Below the pieces are notes generated by a model that had not been told where the DNA came from, searched no databases, and worked only from the letters and a program-made list of their open reading frames with translations. From Halorubrum sp. 2020YC2 (GTDB lineage: Archaea; Halobacteriota; Halobacteria; Halobacteriales; Haloferacaceae): a DNA stretch of 64,000 nt. The stretch is from NCBI RefSeq assembly GCF_018623055.1, contig NZ_CP076019.1, positions 2,418,001 to 2,482,000 on the forward strand, read 5' to 3'. The position numbers and the translations under genes are program-made. Within the stretch, counting starts at the first letter, position 1, and every line of letters starts with the position of its first letter. Below are positions 32,674-43,073 of the stretch, in pieces.

Positions 32674-33690
32674 ATGCCACAACCAAGCCGACCACGAAAA
32701 GGCTCGCTGGGCTACGGCCCGCGGACCCGCGCTGACAGCGAGGTGCCGCGCATCCGTTCGTGGCCAGAAGACGACGGGGCCCCTGCGCTGCAGGGATTCG
32801 CCGGCTACAAGGCCGGGATGACCCACGTCATGATGGTCAACGACGAGGCGAACTCGCCGCGTGAAGGGATGGAAGAGGCCGTCCCCGTCACCGTCGTCGA
32901 GACGCCGCAGATGTACGCCGTCGCCGTGCGCGCCTACGAGAACACGCCGTACGGACAGAAACCGGTCGAAGAGGTCTGGGCGACCGAGTTCCACGAGGAG
33001 CTCGACCGCGCGCTCGACCTGCCGGCCGAGGAAACATTCGAGGAGGACGCCGACGAGCTTCGCGCGCTGCTCGACGACGACGTCGTCGACGACGTGCGCG
33101 TCATCACGCACACGGCCCCCTCGGACCTCTCGAACGTCCCCAAAAAGAAGCCCGACGTCATGGAGACGCGCGTCGGCGGCGGCTCCTTAGAGGAGCGCGC
33201 CGACTTCGCGCTAGACCTCGTCGCTGAGGGCGGCGCCCACGAGTTCGGCGACGTCTTCCGCGCGGGCCAGTACACCGACGTCTCCGGCATCACGAAGGGG
33301 AAGGGGACGCAGGGTCCCGTCAAGCGCTGGGGCGTCCAGAAGCGGAAGGGCAAACACGCCCGTCAGGGATGGCGGCGCCGGATCGGCAACCTCGGTCCGT
33401 GGAACCCCTCCCGCGTCCGCTCCACCGTGCCCCAGCAGGGGCAGACCGGCTACCACCAGCGCACCGAGCTCAACAAGCGCCTCATCGACTTCGGCGAGGG
33501 CGACGACGCCTCCGTCGACGGCGGCTTCGTCAACTACGGCGAGGTCGACGGCGAGTACGCGCTGATCAAGGGCTCGCTGCCGGGACCGGACCAGCGCCTG
33601 CTTCGACTCCGCCCGGCCATCCGGCCGAACGACCAGCCGCGCCTCGACCCCGAGGTCCGGTACGTTTCCACCGAATCCAACCAGGGATAA
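32674..33690 (+). CDS. rpl3p: 50S ribosomal protein L3
   Basis: A 338-residue archaeal uL3. Recognised by the PRKGSLGYGPRTRADSE start, GFAGYKAGMTHVMM, and the long extension loop GTQGPVKRWGVQKRKGKHARQGWRRRIG that reaches toward the peptidyl transferase centre. First ribosomal gene of a continuous run on this strand, with 3 bases to rpl4p. Confidence 0.97.
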   Translation: MPQPSRPRKGSLGYGPRTRADSEVPRIRSWPEDDGAPALQGFAGYKAGMTHVMMVNDEANSPREGMEEAVPVTVVETPQMYAVAVRAYENTPYGQKPVEEVWATEFHEELDRALDLPAEETFEEDADELRALLDDDVVDDVRVITHTAPSDLSNVPKKKPDVMETRVGGGSLEERADFALDLVAEGGAHEFGDVFRAGQYTDVSGITKGKGTQGPVKRWGVQKRKGKHARQGWRRRIGNLGPWNPSRVRSTVPQQGQTGYHQRTELNKRLIDFGEGDDASVDGGFVNYGEVDGEYALIKGSLPGPDQRLLRLRPAIRPNDQPRLDPEVRYVSTESNQG

Positions 33691-33693
33691 CCA

Positions 33694-34440
33694 ATGAACG
33701 CAACAGTACACGACCTGGACGGCGACGAGGCGGGCAGCGTCGAGCTGCCGGCCGTCTTCGACACCGCGTTCCGACCGGACCTCATCGGTCGCGCGGTCGG
33801 CGCCGCTCAGGCCAACCGAAAGCAGGCCTACGGGGCAGACGAGTTCGCCGGGCTGCGGACGCCCGCCGAATCGTTCGGCTCCGGCCGCGGGCTCGCGCAC
33901 GTGCCGCGTTCCGAGAATGTCGCCCGTCGCGTCCCGCACGCCGTGTCGGGCCGCGCCGCGCACCCGCCGAAGGCCGAGAAGGACCAGACGAAGAAACTGA
34001 ACGACAAGGAGCGACAGTTCGCCATCCGGTCGGCCATCGCGGCCACGACCGACGCCGAGCTGGTCGCCGAGCGCGGCCACGCGTTCGACGACGACCTCGA
34101 CCTCCCGCTCGTCGTGAGCGACGAGTTCGAGGACCTCAACAAGACCCAGGAGGCTCTGGGCGTGCTCGAAGCCGTCGGCGCCGACGCCGACATCGAACGC
34201 GCCGAGGAGGGCCGCTCCGTCCGCGCCGGACAGGGGAAGGCCCGCGGCCGCAAGTACCGTCAGCCGAAGTCCGTGCTCGTCGTCACCAGCGAGGAGCCGT
34301 CCCGCGCCGCCCGCAACCTAGCGGGCGTCGACGTCGCGACTGCCGCCGAGGTCAACGCGGAGGACCTCGCGCCGGGCGCGCACCCGGGCCGACTCACGCT
34401 GTGGACCGAAAGCGCCGTCTCGGAGGTGGCCGACCGATGA
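33694..34440 (+). CDS. rpl4p: 50S ribosomal protein L4
   Basis: A 248-residue archaeal uL4 (L1e type). The central loop GLAHVPRSENVARRVPHAVSG, which lines the peptide exit tunnel, is diagnostic, as is the RKYRQPKSVLVVTS segment. Its stop overlaps the rpl23p start by 4 bases. Confidence 0.97.
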   Translation: MNATVHDLDGDEAGSVELPAVFDTAFRPDLIGRAVGAAQANRKQAYGADEFAGLRTPAESFGSGRGLAHVPRSENVARRVPHAVSGRAAHPPKAEKDQTKKLNDKERQFAIRSAIAATTDAELVAERGHAFDDDLDLPLVVSDEFEDLNKTQEALGVLEAVGADADIERAEEGRSVRAGQGKARGRKYRQPKSVLVVTSEEPSRAARNLAGVDVATAAEVNAEDLAPGAHPGRLTLWTESAVSEVADR

Positions 34441-34691
34441 ACTCGATCATCGAGCATCCGATCGTCACCGAGCAGGCGATGAACGAGATGGACTTCAACA
34501 ACAAGCTGCTGTTCCTCGTCGACGTGGACGCGACCAAGCCGGAGATCAGCTCCGAGGTCGCGGAGCGCTACGACGTGGGCGTCGTCGGCGTCAACACACA
34601 GGTGACGCCGCAGGGCGAGAAGAAGGCGATCGTCACCCTGTCGGAAGACGACGACGCGACCGAAATCGCCTCGCGCATCGGGGTGTTCTGA
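34437..34691 (+). CDS. rpl23p: 50S ribosomal protein L23
   Basis: An 84-residue uL23 (SIIEHPIVTEQAMNEMDFNNKLLFLVD; VNTQVTPQGEKKAIVTL), near the tunnel exit where SRP and SecY dock. The ATG at 34437 overlaps the rpl4p stop (ATGA). Confidence 0.96.
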   Translation: MNSIIEHPIVTEQAMNEMDFNNKLLFLVDVDATKPEISSEVAERYDVGVVGVNTQVTPQGEKKAIVTLSEDDDATEIASRIGVF

Positions 34692-34692
34692 G

Positions 34693-35415
34693 ATGGGACG
34701 ACGAATTCAAGGACAACGGCGCGGACGCGGCGGCCCGACGTTTCGGGCCCCCTCGCACCGTTACAAGGCGGAACTGTCGCACAAGAAGCTCGAAGACGTG
34801 GACACGATCACCGGCGAGATCGTCGGGATCGAACACGACCCGGCCCGCTCGGCCCCCCTCGCGGAGGTCGAGTTCGAGGACGACGACCGTCGGCTCGTGC
34901 TCGCGCCGGAAGGCGTGCGCGTGGGCGAGACGATTCAGGTCGGCGTCTCCGCGGAGATCAAGCCGGGCAACACGCTCCCGCTGGCGGAGATCCCCGAGGG
35001 CGTCCCGGTCTGTAACGTCGAGAGCAACCGCGGGGACGGCGGGAAGTTCGCGCGCGCCTCCGGCGTGTCCGCGACGCTCCTCACCCACGACCGCGACGTC
35101 GCGGTCGTCCAGCTTCCCAGCGGCGAAGTGAAGCGACTCGACCCGCAGTGCCGCGCCACGATCGGCGTGGTCGCGGGCGGCGGCCGGACGGAGAAGCCCT
35201 TCGTCAAGGCCGGCAACAAGCACCACAAGATGAAAGCGCGGGGGACCAAATACCCGCGCGTGCGCGGCGTCGCGATGAACGCCGTCGACCACCCCTTCGG
35301 TGGCGGTGGTCGCCAACACCCCGGCCAGCCGAAGTCCGTCTCGCGGAACGCCCCGCCGGGACGGAAGGTCGGTGACATCGCATCCAAGCGCACCGGACGA
35401 GGTAGCAACAAATGA
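34693..35415 (+). CDS. rpl2p: 50S ribosomal protein L2
   Basis: A 240-residue uL2: the basic N terminus [41 protein letters not shown], and the C-terminal [20 protein letters not shown] with the conserved histidine-containing loop near the peptidyl transferase centre. It overlaps rps19p by 4 bases. Confidence 0.97.
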   Translation: MGRRIQGQRRGRGGPTFRAPSHRYKAELSHKKLEDVDTITGEIVGIEHDPARSAPLAEVEFEDDDRRLVLAPEGVRVGETIQVGVSAEIKPGNTLPLAEIPEGVPVCNVESNRGDGGKFARASGVSATLLTHDRDVAVVQLPSGEVKRLDPQCRATIGVVAGGGRTEKPFVKAGNKHHKMKARGTKYPRVRGVAMNAVDHPFGGGGRQHPGQPKSVSRNAPPGRKVGDIASKRTGRGSNK

Positions 35416-35837
35416 GTTCAGATTACCGTACCGGCCGCGAGGGCAAGGAGTTCGCCTACCGCGGTCACTCGCTCGACGAGCTGCAGGAGATGGACGTAGA
35501 CGAGGTCGCGGAACTGCTCCCCGCACGCCAGCGGCGAAGCATCGTTCGCGGACTCAGCACCGAACAGCAGAAGCTGCTGGAGACGGTGCGGAGCCGCGAC
35601 AAGGAGACGACGGCGGACGACCCGATCCGGACGCACCTGCGCGACATGCCGATCCTGCCGGAGTTCGTCGGCGTCACCTTCTCCGTGTACAACGGACACA
35701 GCTTCGAGCGCGTCCAGGTCGAGCCCGAGATGATCGGGCACTACCTCGGTGAGTTCCACCTCACGCGAAGCACCGTCGAACACGGTCAGGCCGGCATCGG
35801 CGCGACCCGGTCCTCGAAGTTCGTGCCCCTCAAGTAA
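35412..35837 (+). CDS. rps19p: 30S ribosomal protein S19
   Basis: A 141-residue archaeal uS19 ([52 protein letters not shown]), located in the small-subunit head. It overlaps rpl2p and lies 3 bases before rpl22p. Confidence 0.97.
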   Translation: MSSDYRTGREGKEFAYRGHSLDELQEMDVDEVAELLPARQRRSIVRGLSTEQQKLLETVRSRDKETTADDPIRTHLRDMPILPEFVGVTFSVYNGHSFERVQVEPEMIGHYLGEFHLTRSTVEHGQAGIGATRSSKFVPLK

Positions 35838-35840
35838 CCC

Positions 35841-36305
35841 ATGGGAATCAACTACAGCGTCGAGGCCGACCCGGAGACCACCGCCAAGGGGATGCTCCGC
35901 GACCGGCCCATCAGCGTGAAGGACAGCAAGGAGATCTCCCGAGAGATCAAAGGCGAGACGGTCGCCGACGCGGAGGAGTTCCTCCACGAAGTGATCGACG
36001 AGGAGACCTCGGTGCCGATGCGCCAGCACAACGCCGGCGCGGGCCACCGCTCCGACATCGACGGCTGGGACGCGGGACGGTACCCCGAGAAGGCCGCCAA
36101 GGACTTCCTCAAGCTCTTGGAGAACGTCAAGAACAACGCCGACGAACAGGGGTTCGACGGCGAGGAGATGGTCATCAAACACGTCGCGCCCCACAAGGTC
36201 GGGGAACGGCCCGGCCGGAACCCCCGCGCCGCGGGCGCGACGGAGTGGAACACCACCCTCGCGGACGTCGAACTGATCATCGAGGAGCCGGAGGCTGACA
36301 ACTAA
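35841..36305 (+). CDS. rpl22p: 50S ribosomal protein L22
   Basis: A 154-residue archaeal uL22 ([20 protein letters not shown]; the hairpin [16 protein letters not shown]), which borders the exit tunnel. Its last base is the first base of the rps3p start codon (overlap TAATG). Confidence 0.97.
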   Translation: MGINYSVEADPETTAKGMLRDRPISVKDSKEISREIKGETVADAEEFLHEVIDEETSVPMRQHNAGAGHRSDIDGWDAGRYPEKAAKDFLKLLENVKNNADEQGFDGEEMVIKHVAPHKVGERPGRNPRAAGATEWNTTLADVELIIEEPEADN

Positions 36306-37246
36306 TGGCTGACGAACACCAATTCATCGAGGACGGCCTTCGCCGTTCCCAGATCAACGAGTTCTTTGCGGACGAGCTCGGCCGCGCCGGCTACGGCGGG
36401 ATGGACGTGGCCCAGACGCCGATGGGCACACAGATCGTCTTAAAGGCCGAAAAGCCCGGCATGGTGATCGGGAAGGGCGGGAAGAACATCCGCAAGATCA
36501 CCACCGAGCTCGAGGACCGCTTCGACATGGACGACCCGCAGATCGACGTTCAGGAGGTCGACGAGCCGGACCTGAACGCCCAGATCGTTGCGGACCGTCT
36601 CGCGAACGCCTTAGAACGCGGCTGGTACTTCCGGAAGGCCGGTCACACGACGATCGACCGGATCATGGACGCGGGCGCGCTGGGCGCCGAGATCGTCCTG
36701 TCCGGGAAGGTCACCGGCGCGCGTTCGCGCGTCGAGAAGTTCAACCGCGGCTACATCAAGCACAACGGCGAGCCGGCGGAGGAGGTCGTCGACCACGGCC
36801 AGGGCGTCGCCGTCATGAAGCTCGGGACGATCGGCGTCAACGTGAAGATCATCCCGCCGGGCGCGACGCTCCCGGACGACTTCGAGGTCCGCGAGGACGC
36901 CGAGGTGCCGGAGGTCGAGCAGGCGGCGGCCGCCGGCGACGACGAGGGCGTCGAGGCCCTCCTCGAGGAGGAGCCGGAGGAGGTCCCCGACGTGGGCGAC
37001 GACGAGGACGTCGACCTCCCCGACGAGGACCCCGCGGAGGTCATCGACGAGGAGGTCGTCGAAGAGGTCGTCGAGGAGACGCAGGACACGGCCGCCGAGG
37101 CGACCGACGTCGCCGCGGAGGAGCCGGTCGACGAGGACGTCGAGGCGGACGAGCTCGACGAGCTCGACGAAGAGATCGAATCCGAGGCGGCCGACCTCGT
37201 CGCGGAGATGGAGGCGGCCGACGAGGAAGACGAGGAGGACGAGTAA
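36305..37246 (+). CDS. rps3p: 30S ribosomal protein S3 with long acidic C-terminal tail
   Basis: A 313-residue uS3. The KH-type motif [14 protein letters not shown] and the C-terminal domain [23 protein letters not shown] are normal. From about residue 205 the protein continues as a ~105-residue, almost entirely acidic D/E/V tail, a haloarchaeal addition with low complexity. Such tails probably help solubility in high salt and may vary in length between strains. Confidence 0.96.
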   Translation: MADEHQFIEDGLRRSQINEFFADELGRAGYGGMDVAQTPMGTQIVLKAEKPGMVIGKGGKNIRKITTELEDRFDMDDPQIDVQEVDEPDLNAQIVADRLANALERGWYFRKAGHTTIDRIMDAGALGAEIVLSGKVTGARSRVEKFNRGYIKHNGEPAEEVVDHGQGVAVMKLGTIGVNVKIIPPGATLPDDFEVREDAEVPEVEQAAAAGDDEGVEALLEEEPEEVPDVGDDEDVDLPDEDPAEVIDEEVVEEVVEETQDTAAEATDVAAEEPVDEDVEADELDELDEEIESEAADLVAEMEAADEEDEEDE

Positions 37247-37462
37247 ATGGCGATCCTCTACACCGACGAGATCCGCGACATGACCGCGGCGGAGCGGGAG
37301 GTCGAACTCGAGGAGCTCGAGACCGAGCTGCTCAACTCGAAGGCGCAGCGGGCGGCCGGCGGCATGCCGGAGAGCCCGGGGCGCGTCAACGAGCTGAAGA
37401 AGACCATCGCGCGGATCAAGACGATTCAGGCGGAAGAAGGCGACTTCGACGAGGAACAGTGA
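37247..37462 (+). CDS. rpl29p: 50S ribosomal protein L29
   Basis: A 71-residue uL29 helical hairpin ([47 protein letters not shown]), adjoining the SRP site at the tunnel exit. The ATG follows the rps3p stop without a gap. Confidence 0.95.
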   Translation: MAILYTDEIRDMTAAEREVELEELETELLNSKAQRAAGGMPESPGRVNELKKTIARIKTIQAEEGDFDEEQ

Positions 37463-37463
37463 G

Positions 37464-37922
37464 ATGATCTCCCCCGACACACTCGTTCGACACGAACTCC
37501 TCGGCCTCCCGGTTCGGGTGGTCGACGCCGACAGCGACGCCCGCGTGGGCATCGCCGGTCGCGTGCTCGACGAGACGTTCGGCACCCTCGTGGTCCGGAC
37601 GGGGTCGGGGGACAAGCGCGTGCCCAAGTCGGGCGCGACGTTCGAGTTCGGCGTCGTCGAGACGCCGACCGCTCGCACAGATGAAGCCGCCGGCGACGGG
37701 CAGTCGCCGGGGTCCGCGTCCCAACTCGGGTCGGATACTACGGGGGTTCGCCCCCGTCAGTCTGGCCCGTCCGGGTCCACAAGCGCCGTCGACGGTGACT
37801 GCGCGGGTCCGGCGAGCCGACGAGGCGAGTGCAAAGACGCGGTCTACGCGACGGTGGATGGCGATCGGTTGCGACATCGGCCCGCCGAACGCACCGAACG
37901 AGGTGCCACACAATGGCGATAG
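37464..37922 (+). CDS. rnp1: Ribonuclease P protein component 1 (Rpp29/Pop4) with low-complexity insert
   Basis: A 152-residue archaeal Rpp29. The Sm-like core reads TLVRHELLGLPVRVVDADSDARVGIAGRVLDETFGTLVVRT and ends with VYATVDGDRLRHRPAERTERG. Between ETP and VYATVDGD lies a ~50-residue G/S/D-rich insert (about residues 70-122) absent from homologues I recall (usual length ~95-105). Rpp29 stabilises the RNase P RNA specificity domain for tRNA 5' processing. Its gene traditionally sits in this ribosomal operon. It overlaps rps17p by 10 bases. Confidence 0.9.
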   Translation: MISPDTLVRHELLGLPVRVVDADSDARVGIAGRVLDETFGTLVVRTGSGDKRVPKSGATFEFGVVETPTARTDEAAGDGQSPGSASQLGSDTTGVRPRQSGPSGSTSAVDGDCAGPASRRGECKDAVYATVDGDRLRHRPAERTERGATQWR

Positions 37923-38257
37923 GAATCGACGTACCCACGCCTCCGGAGCCAGACAACCCGGAGGATTACGACTACGAGAAGTGCCCGTTCTACGGGCAGC
38001 TCTCCGTCCGCGGCCAGACCCGCGAGGGGACGGTCGTGTCGACGGATATGGCAAAGACCGTCATCGTCGAGCGAGAGTACGACGTGTTCGTACCGAAATA
38101 CGACCGGTACATGAAGCGTCGCTCGCGCATCCCGGCCCACGTGCCGGGCGTGCTCGACTCGCTCGAAGTCGGTGACGAAGTGAAAATCGCGGAGACGCGA
38201 CCGCTCTCGAAGACGAAGTCCCACGTCGTCGTCGAGAACCTGTCGGGTGATCTGTGA
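37913..38257 (+). CDS. rps17p: 30S ribosomal protein S17
   Basis: A 114-residue archaeal uS17 ([44 protein letters not shown]), an OB-fold primary rRNA binder. The ATG lies inside the end of rnp1, and the stop overlaps the rpl14p start by one base. Confidence 0.96.
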   Translation: MAIGIDVPTPPEPDNPEDYDYEKCPFYGQLSVRGQTREGTVVSTDMAKTVIVEREYDVFVPKYDRYMKRRSRIPAHVPGVLDSLEVGDEVKIAETRPLSKTKSHVVVENLSGDL

Positions 38258-38655
38258 TGGAGGCGCTCAAGGCCGACGTCACGCAGGGGCTCTCGAAGGG
38301 CTCGCTGATCACGTGCGCCGACAACACCGGCGCCCGTGAGCTGAAGGTGATCTCCGTGTCGGGCTACTCCGGCACGAAGAACCGCCACCCGAAGGCAGGT
38401 ATCGGCGACAAGGTGACCGTCTCGGTCACGAAAGGGACCCCGGAGATGCGGCGGCAGGTGCTGGAGGCGGTCGTCGTCCGCCAGCGCAAGCCGATCCGCC
38501 GTCCGGACGGCACGCGCGTGAAGTTCGAGGACAACGCGGCCGTCATCATCGACGACCTCGAGGAGCCGCGGGGCACGGAGATCAAAGGCCCCGTCGCCCG
38601 CGAGGTCGCCGAACGGTTCGGGAGCATCGCCTCGACCGCGACGATGATCGTCTAA
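38257..38655 (+). CDS. rpl14p: 50S ribosomal protein L14
   Basis: A 132-residue uL14 ([36 protein letters not shown]). I use the ATG at 38257 overlapping the rps17p stop; the GTG one codon earlier is less likely. It lies at the subunit interface. Confidence 0.97.
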   Translation: MEALKADVTQGLSKGSLITCADNTGARELKVISVSGYSGTKNRHPKAGIGDKVTVSVTKGTPEMRRQVLEAVVVRQRKPIRRPDGTRVKFEDNAAVIIDDLEEPRGTEIKGPVAREVAERFGSIASTATMIV

Positions 38656-38657
38656 CT

Positions 38658-39014
38658 ATGACGAAACAGCCACGCAAACAGCGAAAACGGTCGGAGACCG
38701 CGCCGCTCCACGAGCGGCAGAATCAGGTCCGGGCCACCCTCACCGAGGATCTCCGCGAGGAGTACGGACAGCGGAACGTCCGCGTCAACGCCGGCGACAC
38801 CGTCGAGGTGCTTCGCGGCGACGCGGCCGGCACGGAGGCGGAGGTCGTCTCCGTCGACCTGTCCGCCGAGCGGATCACGGTCGAGGGCGTCACCGTCGAG
38901 AAGGCGGACGGGGAGGAGGTTCCCCGCCCCATCCCGGCGAGCAACGTCCGGGTGACCGAACTGGACCTGGAAGACGAGCGCCGCGAGGCGCGGCTCCAGG
39001 AGGATAACGAATGA
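38658..39014 (+). CDS. rpl24p: 50S ribosomal protein L24
   Basis: A 118-residue archaeal uL24 with a KOW motif ([26 protein letters not shown]) after a basic N terminus ([19 protein letters not shown]). The stop overlaps the rps4e start by 4 bases. Confidence 0.96.
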   Translation: MTKQPRKQRKRSETAPLHERQNQVRATLTEDLREEYGQRNVRVNAGDTVEVLRGDAAGTEAEVVSVDLSAERITVEGVTVEKADGEEVPRPIPASNVRVTELDLEDERREARLQEDNE

Positions 39015-39730
39015 CGCGACACCAGAAGCGACTGTCAGTACCGAACTCCTGGCCGGTCGAGCGCAAGACGGACACGTTCACGGTGAAGGCGGGCGCGGGC
39101 CCGCACGGCGAGGCGGGCGTTCCGCTCGTCGTCCTGCTGCGGGACGTGCTCGGCTACGTCGACTCGACGAAGGAGGCGCGCTACGCGCTGAACAACGACT
39201 CGATCCTCGTCAACGGGGACGCAATCTCGGACGAGCAGCGTCCGATCGGGATGTTCGACATCCTGGCGTTCCCCGAGCGCGGGGAGTTCTTCCGCGTCTT
39301 CCCCGACGAGGGCGGTCGGCTCGCGCTGACCCCCGTCGACGAGGAGGCCGCGGGCAGCCGGCTCGGGAAGATCACGAACAAGACCGTCGTCCCCGGCGGG
39401 GTCGTCCAGCTGACGCTCCACGACGGGACGAACGTCCGCGTCGACGACGACGCGGACTACGACACGAACGACTCGATCGTCGTCGACAACGAGACGAAGG
39501 AGATCGTCGCCCACTTCGAGTACGAGGAGGGCGCCTTAGTCACCGCCGTCGCCGGCCAGCACGCCGGCCAGATCGGCGAGATCGACGACATCGACGTGAC
39601 GCTCGGCTCCGGAGACAACACCGTGACCGTCGCAAGCGAGGACGGCGGCTACGAGACGGTCGAGGAGTACGTCGTCGTGATCGACGAGAACTTCACGGAC
39701 GACGACGAGGCGGGTGATTCGGATGAGTGA
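39011..39730 (+). CDS. rps4e: 30S ribosomal protein S4e
   Basis: A 239-residue archaeal/eukaryotic eS4 with an S4-like RNA-binding start ([19 protein letters not shown]), [13 protein letters not shown] and a KOW-type C-terminal part ([20 protein letters not shown]), plus a short acidic tail. It overlaps rpl5p by 8 bases. Confidence 0.96.
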   Translation: MTRHQKRLSVPNSWPVERKTDTFTVKAGAGPHGEAGVPLVVLLRDVLGYVDSTKEARYALNNDSILVNGDAISDEQRPIGMFDILAFPERGEFFRVFPDEGGRLALTPVDEEAAGSRLGKITNKTVVPGGVVQLTLHDGTNVRVDDDADYDTNDSIVVDNETKEIVAHFEYEEGALVTAVAGQHAGQIGEIDDIDVTLGSGDNTVTVASEDGGYETVEEYVVVIDENFTDDDEAGDSDE

Positions 39731-40247
39731 AGCCGAAAGCGCCGACCACGAGATGCGCGAGCCGTACCTCGAGAAGGTCGTCGTCCACATGGGCGTCGGG
39801 CAGGGCGGTGAACCCCTCGCCGACGCCGAGGAGATCATCGAGGAGATCACGGGCCAGCAGTCGGTCCGGACCACCTCGAAGCGCACCATCGCCGAGTTCG
39901 GGATCCGCAAGGGCGACCCGATCGGCGTGAAGGTGACGCTGCGGGGCGAGGACGCGCACGCGTTCCTCGAGACCGCGCTGGAGCTGGTCGAGATCGGCCG
40001 GAGCCAGTTCGACGACACGGGTAACCTCAGCTTCGGGGTCGAGGACCACACCGACTTCCCGAGCCAGGAGTACGATCCCAACACCGGGATCTACGGCCTC
40101 GACGTGACGACGACGATCGTCCGTCCCGGCTACCGCGTCTCGAAGCGCGACAAGGCGACGGGGACCATCCCCGCTCGCCACCGGATGACAGCCGAGGACG
40201 CGGCCGCGTTCCTCGAAACGAACTTCGATGTCGAGGTAACCGAATGA
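39723..40247 (+). CDS. rpl5p: 50S ribosomal protein L5
   Basis: A 174-residue archaeal uL5 ([50 protein letters not shown]), a 5S rRNA binder. The ATG at 39723 overlaps the rps4e end. Its stop overlaps the rps14p start. Confidence 0.96.
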   Translation: MSEAESADHEMREPYLEKVVVHMGVGQGGEPLADAEEIIEEITGQQSVRTTSKRTIAEFGIRKGDPIGVKVTLRGEDAHAFLETALELVEIGRSQFDDTGNLSFGVEDHTDFPSQEYDPNTGIYGLDVTTTIVRPGYRVSKRDKATGTIPARHRMTAEDAAAFLETNFDVEVTE

Positions 40248-40417
40248 GCGAAGCGAACAACGACACGGGCGAGCACGCCGCGAAGCGCACCGACTCCCGG
40301 CACACGTGCCGGCGGTGCGACCGCGAGCAGGGACTCGTCGGCAAGTACGACATCAACCTCTGCCGGCAGTGCTTCCGCGAGGTCGCCCGAGACATGGGAT
40401 TCGAGAAGTACAGCTGA
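40244..40417 (+). CDS. rps14p: 30S ribosomal protein S14, zinc type
   Basis: A 57-residue zinc-binding uS14 with C22-C25 (CRRC) and C40-C43 (CRQC), then the conserved [13 protein letters not shown] end. It is short and easily missed. The ATG overlaps the rpl5p stop by 4 bases and the stop lies 2 bases before rps8p, so it fits the operon exactly. Confidence 0.95.
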   Translation: MSEANNDTGEHAAKRTDSRHTCRRCDREQGLVGKYDINLCRQCFREVARDMGFEKYS

Positions 40418-40419
40418 TC

Positions 40420-40812
40420 ATGACGGGAAACGATCCATTCACCAACGCGCTCGCCGGCATGGACAACGCCGAGAGCGTTGGCCACCTGTCGTACACGGTA
40501 GAGCCCGCTTCGAACATCATCGGCTCCGTCCTCGAGGTCCTCTACGACCGCGGGTACGTCGGCGGCTTCGAGTACGTCGACGACGGGAAGGCCGGGAAGT
40601 TCGAGGTCGAACTGAAAGGCGCGATCAACGAGTGTGGCGCCGTCAAGCCCCGCTACTCGGCGGGTGCGGACGAGTTCGAGAAGTGGGAGAAGCGATACCT
40701 CCCCGCCCGTGACTACGGGACCCTCATCGTCACGACGAGCCACGGCGTCATGAGCCACTACGAGGCCCGCGAGGAGGGCATCGGCGGCCAAGTGATCGCA
40801 TACGTCTACTAA
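40420..40812 (+). CDS. rps8p: 30S ribosomal protein S8
   Basis: A 130-residue archaeal uS8 ([40 protein letters not shown]), which binds helix 21 of 16S rRNA. It starts 2 bases after the rps14p stop. Confidence 0.97.
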   Translation: MTGNDPFTNALAGMDNAESVGHLSYTVEPASNIIGSVLEVLYDRGYVGGFEYVDDGKAGKFEVELKGAINECGAVKPRYSAGADEFEKWEKRYLPARDYGTLIVTTSHGVMSHYEAREEGIGGQVIAYVY

Positions 40813-40814
40813 CA

Positions 40815-41348
40815 ATGAACAGAGTCGAAATCGAGATTCCGGACGACGTCTCCGCCGAGACCGATCACCTCGAACTCACCGTCGAGGGGCCTAACGGGAG
40901 CGTCACGCGACGCCTCTGGTACCCCGACATCGACGTTTCCGTCGACGACGGCGCGGTGGTCATCACCGCTGAGAACGAGGACGCGAAGACCAACGCCACG
41001 GTCGGCACCTTCGAGAGCCACGTCGCCAACATGATCCACGGCGTCACCGAGGGCTGGGAGTACGCGATGGAAGTGTACTACGCCCACTTCCCGATGCAGG
41101 TGACCGTGGAGGGCGACGAGGTCGTCATCGAGAACTTCCTCGGAGAGAGCGCCGCGCGGCGCACCCCGATCCGCGGAGACACGGACGTACAGGTCGACGG
41201 CGAGACGGTCACGCTCTCGGGCTCCGACAAGGAGGCCGTCGGGCAGACCGCCGCCGACATCGAGCAGCTGACGAAGGTGACCGACAAGGACACGCGCGTC
41301 TTCCAAGACGGCGTGTACATCGTCGAGAAACCCACCGGAGGTGCCTAA
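40815..41348 (+). CDS. rpl6p: 50S ribosomal protein L6
   Basis: A 177-residue archaeal uL6 (VEIEIPDDVSAETDHLELTVEGPNG; the second domain MQVTVEGDEVVIENFLGE), near the sarcin-ricin loop. It lies 2 bases after rps8p. Confidence 0.97.
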   Translation: MNRVEIEIPDDVSAETDHLELTVEGPNGSVTRRLWYPDIDVSVDDGAVVITAENEDAKTNATVGTFESHVANMIHGVTEGWEYAMEVYYAHFPMQVTVEGDEVVIENFLGESAARRTPIRGDTDVQVDGETVTLSGSDKEAVGQTAADIEQLTKVTDKDTRVFQDGVYIVEKPTGGA

Positions 41349-41351
41349 CCG

Positions 41352-42062
41352 ATGGCAGACGAACTGGAAGACATCAGCGGTGTCGGTCCCTCGAAGGCGG
41401 ACGCCCTTCGCGAGGCCGGCTACGAGACGGTCGAGGACGTGAAGGCCGCCTCCCAGTCGGAGCTCTCCGAGGTCGACGGCGTCGGCAACGCGCTCGCAGC
41501 GCGTATCAAGGCCGACGTCGGCGGGCTGGAGGTCGACGAGGAGGCGGACGCGGAGATCGAAGACGAGACGGACGAGGAGGAGGCGGCCGACGAGGCCGAC
41601 GCCGACGAGACCGTCGAGACGGAGCTTCGCCCCCGCGGTCACGCCGACAAGACGCCGGAACTGGACGACGAAACCGCTCGCGCGCTCGCACAGAAGCACC
41701 GCGAGGGGAAACCGCAGTTCAACCGGCAGGACTACCACAAGAAAAAGCGGATCCCGACGTCGTGGCGCAAGCCGCGCGGCGGGCTCTCCAAACAGCGCCG
41801 CCGCATGAACTCGAAGGGACCGGTCGTCGAGGCCGGCTTCCGTTCGCCCACGGCGTCGCGCGACCTGCACCCGAGCGGCTTCGAGGAGGTCCGCGTTCAC
41901 AACACGGACGACCTCGAGGGCGTCGACGGCGACACGCAGGCGGTGCGTATCGCCTCGAAGGTCGGCGGTCGCAAGCGCGAACTGATCGAAGACGAGGCGG
42001 AGGAGCGCGAGATCCGCGTGCTGAACCCGACCTACGTCGAAGTGGAGGTCGACGATGAGTGA
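41352..42062 (+). CDS. rpl32e: 50S ribosomal protein L32e with N-terminal helix-hairpin-helix extension
   Basis: A 236-residue eL32. Residues ~95-236 are the normal protein ([39 protein letters not shown]). Residues 1-55 form a helix-hairpin-helix domain ([26 protein letters not shown]) followed by an acidic linker, a known haloarchaeal extension whose role is unclear. It overlaps rpl19e by 8 bases. Confidence 0.96.
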   Translation: MADELEDISGVGPSKADALREAGYETVEDVKAASQSELSEVDGVGNALAARIKADVGGLEVDEEADAEIEDETDEEEAADEADADETVETELRPRGHADKTPELDDETARALAQKHREGKPQFNRQDYHKKKRIPTSWRKPRGGLSKQRRRMNSKGPVVEAGFRSPTASRDLHPSGFEEVRVHNTDDLEGVDGDTQAVRIASKVGGRKRELIEDEAEEREIRVLNPTYVEVEVDDE

Positions 42063-42516
42063 CCTGAAAGCACAAAAGCGGCTCGCGGCGGACGAGCTAG
42101 ACGTCGGCAAGCGCCGCGTCTGGCTCGACCCCGACGCACAGGAGGAGATCGAGGACGCCATCACGCGAGAGGACGTCCGCGAACTCATCGAACAGGGAAC
42201 GATCCGCGCGAAAGACGAGAAGACGAACTCGCGCGGTCGCGCCCGCGAGCGCGCCGACAAGCGCTCGTACGGGCATCAGTCGGGCGCCGGTACCCGGAAG
42301 GGTCGCTCCGGCGCGCGGCAGGACACGAAAGACGACTGGAAGGCGCGCATCCGCGCACAGCGGGCCCGCCTGAAGGAGCTTCGCGACGAGGAAGACGTAC
42401 TCGACGCCTCCGAGTACCGCACGCTTTACAACAAGGCGAGCGGCGGAGACTTCGAGGACGTCGCCCGTCTCGAGGCGTACATTCGGACGCAGTACGGTTA
42501 CGAGGTGACGGACTAA
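42055..42516 (+). CDS. rpl19e: 50S ribosomal protein L19e
   Basis: A 153-residue eL19 ([25 protein letters not shown]; the basic [32 protein letters not shown]), mostly helical and archaeal/eukaryotic only. Its final base is the first of the rpl18p start. Confidence 0.97.
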   Translation: MSDLKAQKRLAADELDVGKRRVWLDPDAQEEIEDAITREDVRELIEQGTIRAKDEKTNSRGRARERADKRSYGHQSGAGTRKGRSGARQDTKDDWKARIRAQRARLKELRDEEDVLDASEYRTLYNKASGGDFEDVARLEAYIRTQYGYEVTD

Positions 42517-43073
42517 TGGCGACAGGACCACGATACAAGGTGCCGATGCGGCGCCGCCGCGAGGTCCGGACGGATTACCATCAGAGGTTGCGCCTGCTGA
42601 AATCGGGCAAGCCTCGCCTGGTCGCCCGGGTGAGCAACGCTCACGTCAGGGCGCAGCTGGTGACCCCCGGACCCGACGGCGACGAGACCCACGCGGCCGC
42701 CTCCAGCGAGGAGCTCGGCGAGTACGGCTGGGACGCCCCCACGGGCAACCTCCCCAGCGCGTACCTCACCGGCTTCCTCGCGGGCGCCCGCGCCGTCGAC
42801 GCCGGCCTCGACGAGGCCGTCCTCGACATCGGGCTCAACACGGCGACGCCCGGCAACAAGACGTTCGCGGTACAGGAAGGAGCGATCGACGCGGGTCTCG
42901 AGATCCCGCACAACGACGACGTGCTGGCCGACTGGTCGCGCACGCGCGGCGAGCACATCGCCGACTACGCCGAGCAGCTCGACGAGCCGCTGTACAGCGG
43001 CGAGTTCGACGCCAGCGAGCTACCCGAGCACTTCGACGACGTGCTCGCGACAATTCAGGAGGACCATGAGTAG
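42516..43073 (+). CDS. rpl18p: 50S ribosomal protein L18
   Basis: A 185-residue archaeal uL18 ([35 protein letters not shown]), a 5S rRNA binder. The archaeal C-terminal extension is present. It overlaps rps5p by 8 bases. Confidence 0.97.
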   Translation: MATGPRYKVPMRRRREVRTDYHQRLRLLKSGKPRLVARVSNAHVRAQLVTPGPDGDETHAAASSEELGEYGWDAPTGNLPSAYLTGFLAGARAVDAGLDEAVLDIGLNTATPGNKTFAVQEGAIDAGLEIPHNDDVLADWSRTRGEHIADYAEQLDEPLYSGEFDASELPEHFDDVLATIQEDHE

